Shown here piece by piece: positions 27,356 to 36,651 of a stretch of DNA of 45,285 nucleotides. Under the pieces are notes generated by a model, which had not been told where the DNA came from, searched no databases, and worked only from the letters and a program-made list of their open reading frames with translations. The stretch is from assembly GCF_014651815.1 (NCBI RefSeq), contig NZ_BMXP01000015.1:1-45285 (forward strand), given 5' to 3'. A program made the position numbers and the translations under genes. How positions within the stretch are numbered: the stretch's first letter is position 1; each line of letters starts with the position of its first letter. The stretch comes from Alteromonas halophila. GTDB lineage: Bacteria > Pseudomonadota > Gammaproteobacteria > Enterobacterales > Alteromonadaceae.

Positions 27356-29026
27356 ATGACTGAAAATTTTGCACAACTTTTTGAAGAAAGCCTACAGGAA
27401 CTGGAAACTCGTCCTGGTTCAATTGTAAAAGGTACCGTAGTTTCTATCGACAAAGATATCGTTCTTGTTGATGCAGGCCTGAAATCAGAAAGTGCTATCC
27501 CAGCTGACCAATTTAAGAATGCTGAAGGCGATCTGGAAATCGAGATCGGCGATCAGGTTGACGTAGCACTAGACGCAGTAGAAGACGGCTTTGGCGAAAC
27601 AGTACTGTCACGTGAGAAAGCGAAGCGTCACGAAGCCTGGGTCGAGCTGGAAAAAGCCTATGATGATAAAGAAACCATCAAAGGCGTTATCAACGGAAAA
27701 GTTAAAGGCGGTTTCACTGTTGAAGTTAACAGTGTACGCGCATTCCTTCCGGGTTCTCTGGTTGACGTACGTCCTGTACGCGACACCACGCACCTGGAAA
27801 ACAAAGAGCTTGAATTTAAAGTTATCAAGCTGGATGCCAAGCGTAACAACGTGGTTGTTTCTCGTCGTGCCGTTATCGAAGCAGAAAACAGCGCAGAACG
27901 TGAGTCACTGCTGGCGAACCTGGAAGAAGGTCACGAAATTAAAGGTATCGTTAAGAACCTGACTGACTACGGTGCGTTCGTTGATCTGGGCGGCGTAGAT
28001 GGTCTGCTTCACATCACTGACATGGCCTGGAAGCGCGTTAAGCATCCAAGCGAAATCGTCAACGTTGGCGACGAAATTAACGTTAAAGTCCTGAAGTTCG
28101 ACAAAGAGAAGCAACGTGTTTCTCTGGGTATGAAACAGATGGGCAACGATCCTTGGCAGGATATTTCTCAGCGCTACCCAGAAGGCACCAAGATCTCTGG
28201 CCAGGTTACTAACCTGACAGACTATGGTTGCTTCGTTGAAATTGAAGATGGCGTTGAAGGTCTGGTTCACGTTTCAGAAATGGACTGGACGAACAAGAAC
28301 ATCCACCCGTCTAAGGTTGTTAACCTGGGTGACACTGTTGAAGTTATGGTTCTGGAAATTGACGAAGAGCGTCGTCGTATTTCACTTGGCCTTAAGCAGT
28401 GCATCGCTAACCCTTGGGAAGAGTTTGCCAAGTCTCACGAGAAAGGCGACAAAGTTACCGGTAAAATCAAGTCAATCACTGACTTCGGTATCTTCATCGG
28501 CCTTGAAGGCGGTATCGATGGTCTGGTTCACTTATCAGACATCAGCTGGAACAAGCCAGGTGAAGAAGCCGTTCGTGATTACAAGAAAGGTGACGAAATC
28601 TCAGCAGTGGTTCTGCAAGTCGACCCAGAGCGTGAGCGTATCTCACTGGGCGTGAAGCAAATCGAAGAAGATCCGTTCAACAAGTATCTGACAGACAACA
28701 AGAAAGGTGCTATCGTTAACGGTACAGTTACTGCTGTAGACGCGAAAGGTGTTACAGTTAACCTGGCGGAAGAAGTAGATGGCTACATTCGTGTTGCAGA
28801 TTTATCTGTTGACCGTGTAGAAGATGCTTCTGACGAAGTTAGCGTTGGTGAGAGCATTGAAGCCAAGCTAATGGGCGTTGACCGTAAGAACCGCACCGTT
28901 AACCTGTCTGTTAAAGCGAAAGACCAGGCTGACGAAAAAGAAGCGATCGACAAAGTGAACCAGCAAGACGAAGCTGGCTTTGCTAACGCGATGGCGGAAG
29001 CGTTTAAAGCGGCGAAAGGCGAGTAA
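27356..29026 (+). CDS. rpsA: 30S ribosomal protein S1
   Basis: This 556-aa RNA-binding ribosomal protein is needed for translation initiation on most mRNAs. Six S1 (OB-fold) domains follow in order, starting near residues 20, 105, 190, 275, 362 and 450. Repeated motifs such as [37 protein letters not shown] and [19 protein letters not shown] are plain. The frame opens six codons earlier, but [13 protein letters not shown] is the conserved start. It is followed by ihfB, as in E. coli. Confidence 0.98.
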   Translation: MTENFAQLFEESLQELETRPGSIVKGTVVSIDKDIVLVDAGLKSESAIPADQFKNAEGDLEIEIGDQVDVALDAVEDGFGETVLSREKAKRHEAWVELEKAYDDKETIKGVINGKVKGGFTVEVNSVRAFLPGSLVDVRPVRDTTHLENKELEFKVIKLDAKRNNVVVSRRAVIEAENSAERESLLANLEEGHEIKGIVKNLTDYGAFVDLGGVDGLLHITDMAWKRVKHPSEIVNVGDEINVKVLKFDKEKQRVSLGMKQMGNDPWQDISQRYPEGTKISGQVTNLTDYGCFVEIEDGVEGLVHVSEMDWTNKNIHPSKVVNLGDTVEVMVLEIDEERRRISLGLKQCIANPWEEFAKSHEKGDKVTGKIKSITDFGIFIGLEGGIDGLVHLSDISWNKPGEEAVRDYKKGDEISAVVLQVDPERERISLGVKQIEEDPFNKYLTDNKKGAIVNGTVTAVDAKGVTVNLAEEVDGYIRVADLSVDRVEDASDEVSVGESIEAKLMGVDRKNRTVNLSVKAKDQADEKEAIDKVNQQDEAGFANAMAEAFKAAKGE

Positions 29027-29104
29027 TAACGTCTTGGGTGTGGTTTGAAACCACACCCACGTCCGTAGTGGCTGTTTGCGTATTCATTTGACAGTGAGGT
29101 TGTT

Positions 29105-29395
29105 ATGACCAAGTCGGAACTGATAGAACGGCTCGCGGATCAGGCTCGCCATATCCCTGCGAAGGAGCTTGAAGCCGCCATCAAGGAAATTCTTGAACAA
29201 ATGGCGCAGACCCTTCAGAAAGGGGATCGCATTGAAATTCGGGGGTTTGGAAGCTTTTCGCTTCACTATCGTGCTCCTCGCACTGGTAGAAACCCTAAAA
29301 CCGGGGAAACGGTAGAGTTGGATGGTAAGTATGTCCCGCACTTCAAACCCGGAAAAGAACTTCGCGAGCGTGTTAACGCTTCGATTAATAAATAA
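29105..29395 (+). CDS. ihfB: Integration host factor subunit beta
   Basis: This 96-aa DNA-bending protein of the HU/IHF family pairs with IhfA. The start [13 protein letters not shown], the [21 protein letters not shown] segment with the DNA-intercalating proline arm, and the C-terminal [11 protein letters not shown] are all typical. A GAGG ribosome-binding site precedes the ATG. It lies 78 bp after rpsA and ends at a strong terminator. IHF is a common accessory factor for integrases, but no link with the island is shown. Confidence 0.96.
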   Translation: MTKSELIERLADQARHIPAKELEAAIKEILEQMAQTLQKGDRIEIRGFGSFSLHYRAPRTGRNPKTGETVELDGKYVPHFKPGKELRERVNASINK

Positions 29396-29396
29396 A

Positions 29397-29420
29397 CCGC
29401 ACGCAGTGCGGTTTTTTTTT
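29397..29420 (+). terminator. Rho-independent terminator after ihfB
   Basis: CCGCAC pairs with GTGCGG around GCA and runs into nine T residues. It starts 1 nt after the ihfB stop and ends the cmk-rpsA-ihfB unit. Confidence 0.92.
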
Positions 29421-29525
29421 CTCTAAAAACAACGCAAAGGCAAACGCTTAAAGCTTAAGTTTATGTAATTTAGCTAAATAACTTTGACAAAGTTAATTTA
29501 ATGATCTTATTGCATAGATTATCTA

Positions 29526-29555
29526 TTGACCATTTGTCTGTCCGCCTCTTATTAT
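29526..29555 (+). promoter_or_regulatory. Promoter of the PilZ gene
   Basis: TTGACC at 29526-29531 and TATTAT at 29550-29555 are 18 bp apart. Transcription would start near 29562, which leaves about 30 nt before the ATG at 29593 and argues against the in-frame GTG at 29566 as the start codon. Confidence 0.55.
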
Positions 29556-29592
29556 AGCTCTCGAGGTGTACTTAAAAGGCGTGGTCCCGCTC

Positions 29593-31941
29593 ATGTCTGC
29601 TGTTGAAGAAGACAAAATAATAAAACAGTATCAACCTCTTATTCGTGCGCTTGTGCCGTATGAGCAGCAAAACCGATTACTTGAAGGGATCAACAAGTTT
29701 TCTAAACGGCTGCCAAGCAGTGTCAGACGCATTGTTAAAGAGGAAGTAATTCGGCTGACATCGCTGACAGATGCCCCTGCCGACAATTCAGCGTTTGCTC
29801 AATTCCCGGTTATGAAGTTTAAGCACTTCGGCATTTCTATGCGCCTGGACAAAGTCGGCGCACAAATTCTTAAGAATGAAACAGCGCTTTATCAGGACCG
29901 CTATACGGTGGGTGTCTTCGAATCCATCATGGATTCTGATCACTACCAGGCGCACATGAAGCGCGAGCAATTTAAAAAGGTTGTGGACGCCTTTAAAGTA
30001 GAAGGGCAGTCGTTTACCGATATCGACTTTGGTGATGACATTGCGGTAAAGCCCAACTTTACCGTTGCCAGTTCAGAGTTTGAGAAAGGCCGTCACTGTT
30101 CGCTGAGTTCGCTCGCCTTTGAGTCCATGGAGGTGGAAACACGACGCCCTCCCAGTGCAGCAACCGGTGATGAAATTACGTTTACGTTTCCTGAAATACG
30201 CGGTCTGACGTCTCAGCCAACAGAAATTAAATATCGCCTCGACGCGATGAAATATAACAAGCATACCGGCAAATACGACTCCCACTTCTCGATATCATCA
30301 GACACCGATCCAAAGATTAAAGCTGCGATTAAGCGATACATTAAAGCAACCGCCTATCAGCAACCGCTGCAGCGTGAGCTGGAAATTGAGCGTGCCATGC
30401 AGGATCTTGAACGCGATCGCTTGCTGGAAAACAGTCCCTGGTTACCCGTTTATGCAAAACGCGGGCTGGAAGGTATTCAGCCAGAAATAGCGTTGCTTAC
30501 CAAAGCCAATGCACAATTTAACTCAGTGAATAATGTGTTGGATGTGCTTGGTCATCAGAAAAATTTTAGTGCGTTGTCTAAAGAGTTACTGACCTATCGC
30601 GAAGCCTTTTTATTTTATGGTCTGCTTAAAACAAAGAAGGGCGATACCAAAATTGTTGTCACCCACCGGCAACTCGCCGCCGATGGTCAACTTGCAGGCC
30701 TGGTGTATCTGCTGAACAAAAGCAAAAGTCTGGCCTGCCTGCATTGTCGCCTTGACGAAGTGACCAGCGAAGATCGATCAAAAGCATTTTCTATCCACGA
30801 CATGTCTGCCAAGACGTATCCCGAACTCGATAAGATTAGCCATATTGTCTATTGCCGCGATATATCCGATATGCTCAGAAACCTCACATTGGGTGAACGG
30901 TGTGAGTTCAAATCGATCCCCAAGCGGTATATTGCTGATACGCGCCACAGTTCAATTGGCTATGTAATGGAGGAAGACCTGGATCGTCGCAGCGAAACCC
31001 GCTACCTGGTTGATAAGGCGGCATCCATAAAGCTTGGGCTATTGTCATCACTGGATGCAACAGTCAATGACTTGTCTGCCAAAGGCATGAAACTAACCGT
31101 CGAGCCGGGCGATCATAAAATTGGCAATGAACTTCGTGTCTCGATTCCAGAGTTAAAGATCAGAAACGAACGCTACCGGGTTATACATTTTGACCGTGAG
31201 GCCGGTGTATTGCGGCTATGCCTGTTTGATGAAAATAAACTAACTAAAACTGGCTCCAATGTGGATGCGATTGTCGAAGATAACTCTGCGTATTTTAAAA
31301 TGCGTGATATCGCTCGTATGCAACGGGCCACGCACCGTTTTCTTTGGGATCTGGCGATACGCCATTTGCCGTCACTGTCTGTGCTTTGTGTCATGAACCG
31401 GCATATTCTGGACCGAATGAAGACGGTCTATCAGAGTGAATCTTCGGATGATTTGTATCCATTTTCAAAAACCCAAAGTGTGACGCCTCTGCACGGCTTT
31501 TTTGCAGATAAAGATGCCACTAAACCGAAATCTCAGTTACTGGAATTATTATTTAAAGGGAAACGTACCGGGGCACTGGTTGTACATTGCGTCAGAAAGA
31601 CCGATGACAAGCTGGTCTATATATCTGAAAAAGACTTTAATTTTGGTACTATGCGCCAGCAAATTCAGCATAAACTGGATGAAGAATCGATTCAGTTGTG
31701 TACTTCTGAGGTGACCGCGGTGCGCTGCCATGATGCCACCACGCCGCTTACTAAGAAGCGTCTGGCACAGTTATCTAAACTTGATAAAGCCATGTATGAC
31801 AAGCTTTCCGGTATGCAGGACGGCTACACACACTGTATTTATGTGACCAATATTTCAGCGCTGCAAAATGATTTAATACGGGCCCGTATGCGTATGATCC
31901 GGAAAAAGCCAAATGCTGCTGAAAGTGGCGATGCCGCCTGA
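29593..31941 (+). CDS. Large PilZ-domain protein, putative cyclic-di-GMP effector
   Basis: This 782-aa protein has a PilZ domain near residues 460-560. The c-di-GMP binding signature is RRSETR (RxxxR), followed by NDLSAKGMKL ([D/N]xSxxG). A second, degenerate PilZ-like barrel may lie around 165-260 (CSLSSLAFES, GDEITFTFPEI). No membrane segment, GGDEF or EAL motif is seen. Proteins of this size with PilZ occur in Alteromonas and Shewanella relatives, but I know no assigned function; motility, adhesion or polysaccharide control are usual PilZ roles. The ATG at 29593 is preferred over the GTG at 29566 because of the promoter position. The gene stands between ihfB and lapA and appears to have its own transcript. 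Confidence 0.85.
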   Translation: MSAVEEDKIIKQYQPLIRALVPYEQQNRLLEGINKFSKRLPSSVRRIVKEEVIRLTSLTDAPADNSAFAQFPVMKFKHFGISMRLDKVGAQILKNETALYQDRYTVGVFESIMDSDHYQAHMKREQFKKVVDAFKVEGQSFTDIDFGDDIAVKPNFTVASSEFEKGRHCSLSSLAFESMEVETRRPPSAATGDEITFTFPEIRGLTSQPTEIKYRLDAMKYNKHTGKYDSHFSISSDTDPKIKAAIKRYIKATAYQQPLQRELEIERAMQDLERDRLLENSPWLPVYAKRGLEGIQPEIALLTKANAQFNSVNNVLDVLGHQKNFSALSKELLTYREAFLFYGLLKTKKGDTKIVVTHRQLAADGQLAGLVYLLNKSKSLACLHCRLDEVTSEDRSKAFSIHDMSAKTYPELDKISHIVYCRDISDMLRNLTLGERCEFKSIPKRYIADTRHSSIGYVMEEDLDRRSETRYLVDKAASIKLGLLSSLDATVNDLSAKGMKLTVEPGDHKIGNELRVSIPELKIRNERYRVIHFDREAGVLRLCLFDENKLTKTGSNVDAIVEDNSAYFKMRDIARMQRATHRFLWDLAIRHLPSLSVLCVMNRHILDRMKTVYQSESSDDLYPFSKTQSVTPLHGFFADKDATKPKSQLLELLFKGKRTGALVVHCVRKTDDKLVYISEKDFNFGTMRQQIQHKLDEESIQLCTSEVTAVRCHDATTPLTKKRLAQLSKLDKAMYDKLSGMQDGYTHCIYVTNISALQNDLIRARMRMIRKKPNAAESGDAA

Positions 31942-32031
31942 AACTATTCTGGTTTTCAACATTTTATCCTGTAGGATGTTGCGCCCTGATTTGCTATTCT
32001 CTAGCAATAGTTTGTAAAAAGGATACAGGGA

Positions 32032-32289
32032 TTGAGAGCTATACTTTCCGTACTGGTTATCGTCGTGCTGCTTGCACTGGCGTTTGCTGTAGGGTCACAG
32101 AATGACGCCGTTGTATCGGTCAATTATTTAATTGCGCAGTCAGACACACGACTATCAACCTTAATTGCCATTGCTCTGGCGATGGGGGTTGTTATTGGCG
32201 TATTGATTATGCTGGCAAGCTGGCTCAGCCTTCGTCTGAAAGTGGTTGCGCTGCGTGCGAAAGTCCGGCGATTAACCAAAGAAACCTGA
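32032..32289 (+). CDS. lapA: Lipopolysaccharide assembly protein LapA
   Basis: This 85-aa inner membrane protein has two transmembrane segments (about 3-22 and 42-64) and a basic C-terminal tail. GSQNDAVVSVNYLIAQ matches the LapA/YciS core. It works with LapB in regulating lipopolysaccharide synthesis through LpxC turnover. The start is TTG, with GGATACAGGGA before it; no ATG fits the conserved N-terminus. It lies 1 nt before lapB. Confidence 0.9.
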   Translation: MRAILSVLVIVVLLALAFAVGSQNDAVVSVNYLIAQSDTRLSTLIAIALAMGVVIGVLIMLASWLSLRLKVVALRAKVRRLTKET

Positions 32290-32290
32290 C

Positions 32291-33460
32291 ATGCTCGAAT
32301 TGTTGTTCCTTCTTCTGCCGGTAGCTGCAGGTTATGGCTGGATCATGGGCCGTAACAGTGTTCGTCAGGCACAGCGCAAAGAGTCGAGCATTCTGTCCCG
32401 TCATTATTATAAAGGCCTTAATTTCCTATTGTCCGATCAGCCTGACAAAGCGGTTGATACCCTTATTAAGATGATTGACATGAATAGCGATACGGTTGAA
32501 ACCCATATCGCTATGGGCAGCTTTTTCCGCCACCGGGGAGAAATTGACCGTGCCATTAAGGTGCACCAGAACCTGGTGAGCCGCGATGAAATTCAACCAA
32601 CACAACGGGAAAACGCCCTTAAGGAACTGGGTCTTGACTACACGCAGGCGGGCTTTCTTGAGCGGGCAGAAAATGCATTTTTGCAGTTGTTAAACAGCGA
32701 TAAACACTACCTGATTGCGCAGCAACAGTTATTTAGCATTTACCAGACAACCAAAGAATGGGACAGGGCAATTGAACTGGCTGAACGTATGGTCGCCTGC
32801 CACGGTGATAATGACGAAGTCAGCGGGCGTTTATCACATTTTTACTGTGAACAGGCGCAGGTGTTGCTAGACAAGCAGGATACGACGCAGGCTTTAACGC
32901 TGCTGCAAAAGGCGGTCAATGCAGATGAAAAAGCTGTGCGGCCGTGGTTAATGCTTGGCCAGCAGGCGCTGGAACAACAGCGCTACAGTGATGCAGTGGC
33001 ATATTATCGTCAGGTTGCCGAGCGGGATATCAGCTGGTTCAGCGAAGCTGTGCCATATCTGGAAAAAATAGCCGAGGAAACTGACGACTGGGACGGGTTT
33101 TCCGAACATTTGCAGGCTCACTGGCAGGCATGCGCCACGTCCTATCTGGCCATGGTCGATGTGCTGCTTAAAAAGGGTGAGACGGAGCAGGCTGCCAATT
33201 ATTTGCTTGAACAACTCGGTGAACGCCCTACAATGCGCGGGTTTAAAACACTGATGGGCCTGTATATCGATCAGGTTAACGATCCTGCTTCCGCCAACAG
33301 TCTCCGGTTATTGAAGGATTTGGTTGAGCGGCAAATGGAGCAGCGGCCAAAATACCGCTGTCAGAGCTGTGGCTTTTCAGGGCGAAAGTTGTACTGGTTA
33401 TGTCCCTCCTGTAAAAAGTGGGGGGTCGTTAAACCCATCAAAGGTCTCGACGGAGAATAA
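32291..33460 (+). CDS. lapB: Lipopolysaccharide assembly protein LapB
   Basis: This 389-aa protein is anchored by an N-terminal helix ([20 protein letters not shown]) and has TPR repeats on the cytoplasmic side (about 35-350). The C-terminus is a rubredoxin-like metal site with the two pairs CQSC and CPSC. In E. coli it hands LpxC to the FtsH protease and so sets the lipopolysaccharide level. The stop overlaps the pyrF start by 1 nt. The lapA-lapB-pyrF order is the same as in enterics. Confidence 0.95.
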   Translation: MLELLFLLLPVAAGYGWIMGRNSVRQAQRKESSILSRHYYKGLNFLLSDQPDKAVDTLIKMIDMNSDTVETHIAMGSFFRHRGEIDRAIKVHQNLVSRDEIQPTQRENALKELGLDYTQAGFLERAENAFLQLLNSDKHYLIAQQQLFSIYQTTKEWDRAIELAERMVACHGDNDEVSGRLSHFYCEQAQVLLDKQDTTQALTLLQKAVNADEKAVRPWLMLGQQALEQQRYSDAVAYYRQVAERDISWFSEAVPYLEKIAEETDDWDGFSEHLQAHWQACATSYLAMVDVLLKKGETEQAANYLLEQLGERPTMRGFKTLMGLYIDQVNDPASANSLRLLKDLVERQMEQRPKYRCQSCGFSGRKLYWLCPSCKKWGVVKPIKGLDGE

Positions 33461-34176
33461 TGACTATGCAAAACCCTCGCGTCATTGTGGCGCTGGATTA
33501 TGATAACAAAGCGACCGCACTGGCATTTGTCGATGCGCTTGATCCCGAACTGTGCCGGTTAAAAGTGGGCAAGGAAATGTTCACGCTTTTTGGTCCGGAC
33601 TTTGTGCGCCAACTTATCGACAAAGGTTTTGATGTGTTTCTTGACCTTAAATTTCACGATATTCCCAATACCGTCGCCAAGGCATGCCGCGCCGCAGCGG
33701 AGTTGGGCGTTTGGATGGTAAACGTTCATGCATCCGGAGGCCGTGAAATGATGGAAGCTGCAAAACAGGCAATCGCAGAAAGCCAGCACCCGCAAACCAA
33801 ACTGATTGCAGTTACTGTGCTGACCAGTATGGACCGGCAACAACTTAGTGAGGTTGTTGATGGCGTAACACCGGACCAGCAGGTTATGAAACTGGCACGA
33901 TTAACACATCAGGCAGGCCTAGACGGGATTGTCTGCTCCGCCCAGGAAGCTATGGCGTTACGTCAGGTATTTGATGACGATTTTCTGTTGGTAACGCCTG
34001 GGATCCGGCCTGTCGGCAGTGATGCCGGCGACCAAAAGCGTATTATGACACCCGTTGAAGCCATTCAAAATGGTGTCAGTTACCTGGTCATGGGCCGACC
34101 TGTCACACAGGCTGACGCTCCGCTGTCGGTACTCACTGAAGTGAATGCGTCGTTAACAAGCCCAGGATACGGCTAA
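33460..34176 (+). CDS. pyrF: Orotidine 5'-phosphate decarboxylase
   Basis: This 238-aa TIM-barrel enzyme makes UMP from OMP, the last step of UMP synthesis. Visible motifs are [19 protein letters not shown], the catalytic block [11 protein letters not shown] (Lys and Asp residues) and [16 protein letters not shown]. The start at 33460 overlaps lapB. The ATG at 33466 has a better spacing from GGAG and is the alternative. The end is followed by a structured intergenic segment. Confidence 0.96.
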   Translation: MTMQNPRVIVALDYDNKATALAFVDALDPELCRLKVGKEMFTLFGPDFVRQLIDKGFDVFLDLKFHDIPNTVAKACRAAAELGVWMVNVHASGGREMMEAAKQAIAESQHPQTKLIAVTVLTSMDRQQLSEVVDGVTPDQQVMKLARLTHQAGLDGIVCSAQEAMALRQVFDDDFLLVTPGIRPVGSDAGDQKRIMTPVEAIQNGVSYLVMGRPVTQADAPLSVLTEVNASLTSPGYG

Positions 34177-34181
34177 GTTTA

Positions 34182-34238
34182 CCATCACTTAGCGAGTCCT
34201 GAAGGGCGCAGCCGCATGGCAGGTTTCGCAAGTGATGG
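34182..34238. repeat. Large nested hairpin between pyrF and the facing lipoprotein gene
   Basis: CCATCACTT (34182-34190) pairs with AAGTGATGG (34230-34238). Inside it GCGA/TCGC and then CCTG/CAGG extend the stem, with a GC-rich tip. It starts 5 nt after the pyrF stop in a convergent gap. It has no T-run on either side, so it may be a 3'-end stabilising structure or an REP-like repeat. Confidence 0.55.
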
Positions 34239-34263
34239 CCGTCGCCTCTGGTAAGACACTTCT

Positions 34264-34632
34264 CTAGCGGTTAATGAATGTGAATTCGGTTTCAACAATC
34301 ACCGGCTGCTTTGTGGTGTTCTGCTCACTGGGTTTGTATTCAATATTACCCAGGGCCCGCTTGCCTGCAACGACCCAGTCTTCATTGGGTTGAAAATCAA
34401 TCACTTCTACATCGTGGACATCGCCATTTGAGTCAATGAGGTAGCGAAGTTTGACACTGCCTGCGGGTCCTGGCAGTGATGCAATATTGAAACTAAAGCC
34501 ACTACTTTTCCAATATTTGTCGAGTTCATCATTCTCAACTGTGATAGGAGCGCGGGTCAGGGTGGGAGATAAACTGCTACAGGCACTCGCTGTGAGGGCA
34601 ACTAACGTTGCGACTAAAATACGTAACTTCAT
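34264..34632 (-). CDS. Small TonB-C-like lipoprotein
   Basis: This 122-aa lipoprotein has a signal peptide ending in SACSS, with the lipidated Cys near residue 18. The rest resembles the TonB C-terminal fold: GSVKLRYLIDSNGDVHDVEVIDFQPNEDW, then ALGNIEYKPS and a closing strand. Upstream in-frame residues to 34677 are not part of a signal peptide, so the ATG at 34632 is chosen. Free-standing TonB-C lipoproteins occur in Alteromonadales with unknown roles. Its 3' end faces pyrF. Confidence 0.75.
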   Translation of the reverse strand: MKLRILVATLVALTASACSSLSPTLTRAPITVENDELDKYWKSSGFSFNIASLPGPAGSVKLRYLIDSNGDVHDVEVIDFQPNEDWVVAGKRALGNIEYKPSEQNTTKQPVIVETEFTFINR

Positions 34633-34694
34633 CGTCAAAATCCTTATTGTCGAAATGTTTCCCGCGTACGCTATCAACTATCCTGATTATCCGC

Positions 34695-34721
34695 AATAAA
34701 AAGCCCCGCTCAGCGGGGCTT
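34695..34721 (-). terminator. Terminator after ald
   Basis: Read on the minus strand, AAGCCCCGC pairs with GCGGGGCTT around TGA and is followed by TTTTATT. It lies 36 nt past the ald stop and separates ald from the small lipoprotein gene. Confidence 0.85.
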
Positions 34722-34756
34722 AATTCTCAATGACCTAGTCTGACACTTAGTCTGAT

Positions 34757-35884
34757 TTATTTGAGCGCGTCTTCCGCTGGCGTATAACTCAGACCAAGCT
34801 CTTCACCCAGTGCATCAACCACTGCTTTATAGGTGACTTTGCCTTCATGAACATTGAGGCCTGCCAGCAGGTGCTTGTCGTCCAGCATCGCTTGTTTTGG
34901 CCCTTTATTGGCAAGCGCCAGACCAAATGGCATGGTGGCGTTATTGAGTGCCATGGTGGAGGTGCGTGCAACGCCACCTGGCATATTAGCCACACAATAG
35001 TGAACCACGTCATCTACCGTGTAGACTGGCTCCTGATGGGTTGTGGCCTTTGATGTTTCAAAGCAGCCACCCTGATCAATGGCAACATCGACCAGTACCG
35101 AGCCAGGCTTCATGGCTTTAATATGTTCACGATTTAACAGCTTAGGTGCCGCTGCGCCAGGAATCAGCACGGCGCCGACCACCAGATCGGCTTTTGATGA
35201 GTAATGCTCAATGGCATCAACAGTAGAAAATACGGTTTTTATCTGGCCACGGAAAATATCATCTAGCTGGCGCAGACGTGGTAGTGAACGGTCAAGAATC
35301 GTGACATCAGCACCCAGTCCCAGCGCCATTTTCGCAGCGTTAGTGCCAACCACGCCGCCACCAATTACAAGTACCTTGCCTGGCGCAACGCCCGGTACGC
35401 CACCAAGCAATGTACCACTGCCGCCGTGAGACTTTTCAAGATAATGTGCGCCTGCCTGAACAGACATGCGGCCAGCCACTTCACTCATAGGCGCGAGCAG
35501 GGGAAGACCACCGTGACCATCGGTCACTGTTTCATAGGCAATGCAGGTTGCGCCAGAAGCGACCAGCAGTTCGGTTTGTGTCGCGTCTGGGGCCAGATGC
35601 AGGTACGTGTAAAGCGTCTGACCTTTACTGAGCAATTTACACTCATTAGGTTGTGGCTCTTTTACCTTCACGATCATTTCTGCTTCTGCAAAAATTTGTT
35701 GTGCAGACGGCGCAATCGTCGCACCGGCTTCGGTATACATCTGGTCAGTAAAACCAATTGCATCACCGGCATTGGTTTCAACCATAACGCTGTGACCATG
35801 GGTCACAAATTCTTTCACCGCGGCTGGGGTTAAGCCAATGCGGTATTCATGATTTTTAATTTCCTTAGGTACACCGACAAGCAT
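34757..35884 (-). CDS. ald: Alanine dehydrogenase
   Basis: This 375-aa NAD-dependent enzyme interconverts L-alanine and pyruvate plus ammonia. Seen features: the start [20 protein letters not shown], substrate-binding lysine in VKEPQPNE, catalytic His in LHLAPD, and the Rossmann motif [26 protein letters not shown]. Length matches the family. It is divergent from lrp with 133 bp between, which suggests control by Lrp, as is known for ald genes beside Lrp/AsnC regulators. Confidence 0.96.
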   Translation of the reverse strand: MLVGVPKEIKNHEYRIGLTPAAVKEFVTHGHSVMVETNAGDAIGFTDQMYTEAGATIAPSAQQIFAEAEMIVKVKEPQPNECKLLSKGQTLYTYLHLAPDATQTELLVASGATCIAYETVTDGHGGLPLLAPMSEVAGRMSVQAGAHYLEKSHGGSGTLLGGVPGVAPGKVLVIGGGVVGTNAAKMALGLGADVTILDRSLPRLRQLDDIFRGQIKTVFSTVDAIEHYSSKADLVVGAVLIPGAAAPKLLNREHIKAMKPGSVLVDVAIDQGGCFETSKATTHQEPVYTVDDVVHYCVANMPGGVARTSTMALNNATMPFGLALANKGPKQAMLDDKHLLAGLNVHEGKVTYKAVVDALGEELGLSYTPAEDALK

Positions 35885-36017
35885 GTTTTGCCCTCTTTTT
35901 TCAATATCGCAGAATAACAGGCTGCGCAGTATACGTGAAAAAAAAGCAAAGTATCTGCTGAAAAGCCACCTTCCGCAGTGTTATATTCTGCCATATTGAC
36001 AATGTGAAGAATATTAT

Positions 36018-36503
36018 ATGCTGGTAAAAACGCCGAAACATCTCGATCGTATCGATCGCAATATCCTTAACGTATTGCAGAAAAATGCACGTATATCCAA
36101 TGTGGAATTAGCTAAACAAGTTGGCCTGAGTCCCAGTCCTTGTCTTGAAAGGGTTAAAAGGCTTGAAACACAGGGCTATATTCTGGGCTATCATGCACAC
36201 GTCAATCCTCAGCAGCTTGGGGCCGCAATGCTGGTATTTGTGGAAATCACACTGACCAAAACCTCGGTTGATATTTTCGCAGAATTTTCTGCTGCGGTTC
36301 GCCAGTATGACGACATACAAGAGTGTCATCTGGTGTCCGGTGACTTTGATTTTTTGCTCAAAGCGCGTGTGGCTGATATGTCGAGTTACCGCAAGCTCCT
36401 CGGTGACACCTTGTTGCGCTTGCCCGGCGTAAGTGAATCACGCACTTATGTGGTAATGGAAGAAGTGAAAAGCACTACCGAATTACGCATAAATCTGAAG
36501 TAA
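36018..36503 (+). CDS. lrp: Leucine-responsive regulatory protein
   Basis: This 161-aa global regulator has an N-terminal HTH (LDRIDRNILNVLQKNARISNVELAKQVGLSPSPCLERVKRLE) and a C-terminal RAM/ACT effector domain with IQECHLVSGDFDFLLKARV and LPGVSESRTYVVMEEVK. These blocks are almost those of E. coli Lrp, so it is Lrp proper rather than AsnC or another paralogue. It lies upstream of ftsK, as in enterics, and divergent from ald, a likely direct target. Confidence 0.95.
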   Translation: MLVKTPKHLDRIDRNILNVLQKNARISNVELAKQVGLSPSPCLERVKRLETQGYILGYHAHVNPQQLGAAMLVFVEITLTKTSVDIFAEFSAAVRQYDDIQECHLVSGDFDFLLKARVADMSSYRKLLGDTLLRLPGVSESRTYVVMEEVKSTTELRINLK

Positions 36504-36651
36504 ACAATTGATAGGTCTTGTCCGCAGCTTTGTGGTAGGCTGTTGTACATAAAAACAGTAGTCCACCACGAACAGTTTCCAAAGCGGCACGAATCGTGGA
36601 TCCAAACGTCACGTCTGTCTTCTAACAAAAAGTGAGTTTGGTATCTTCTCT

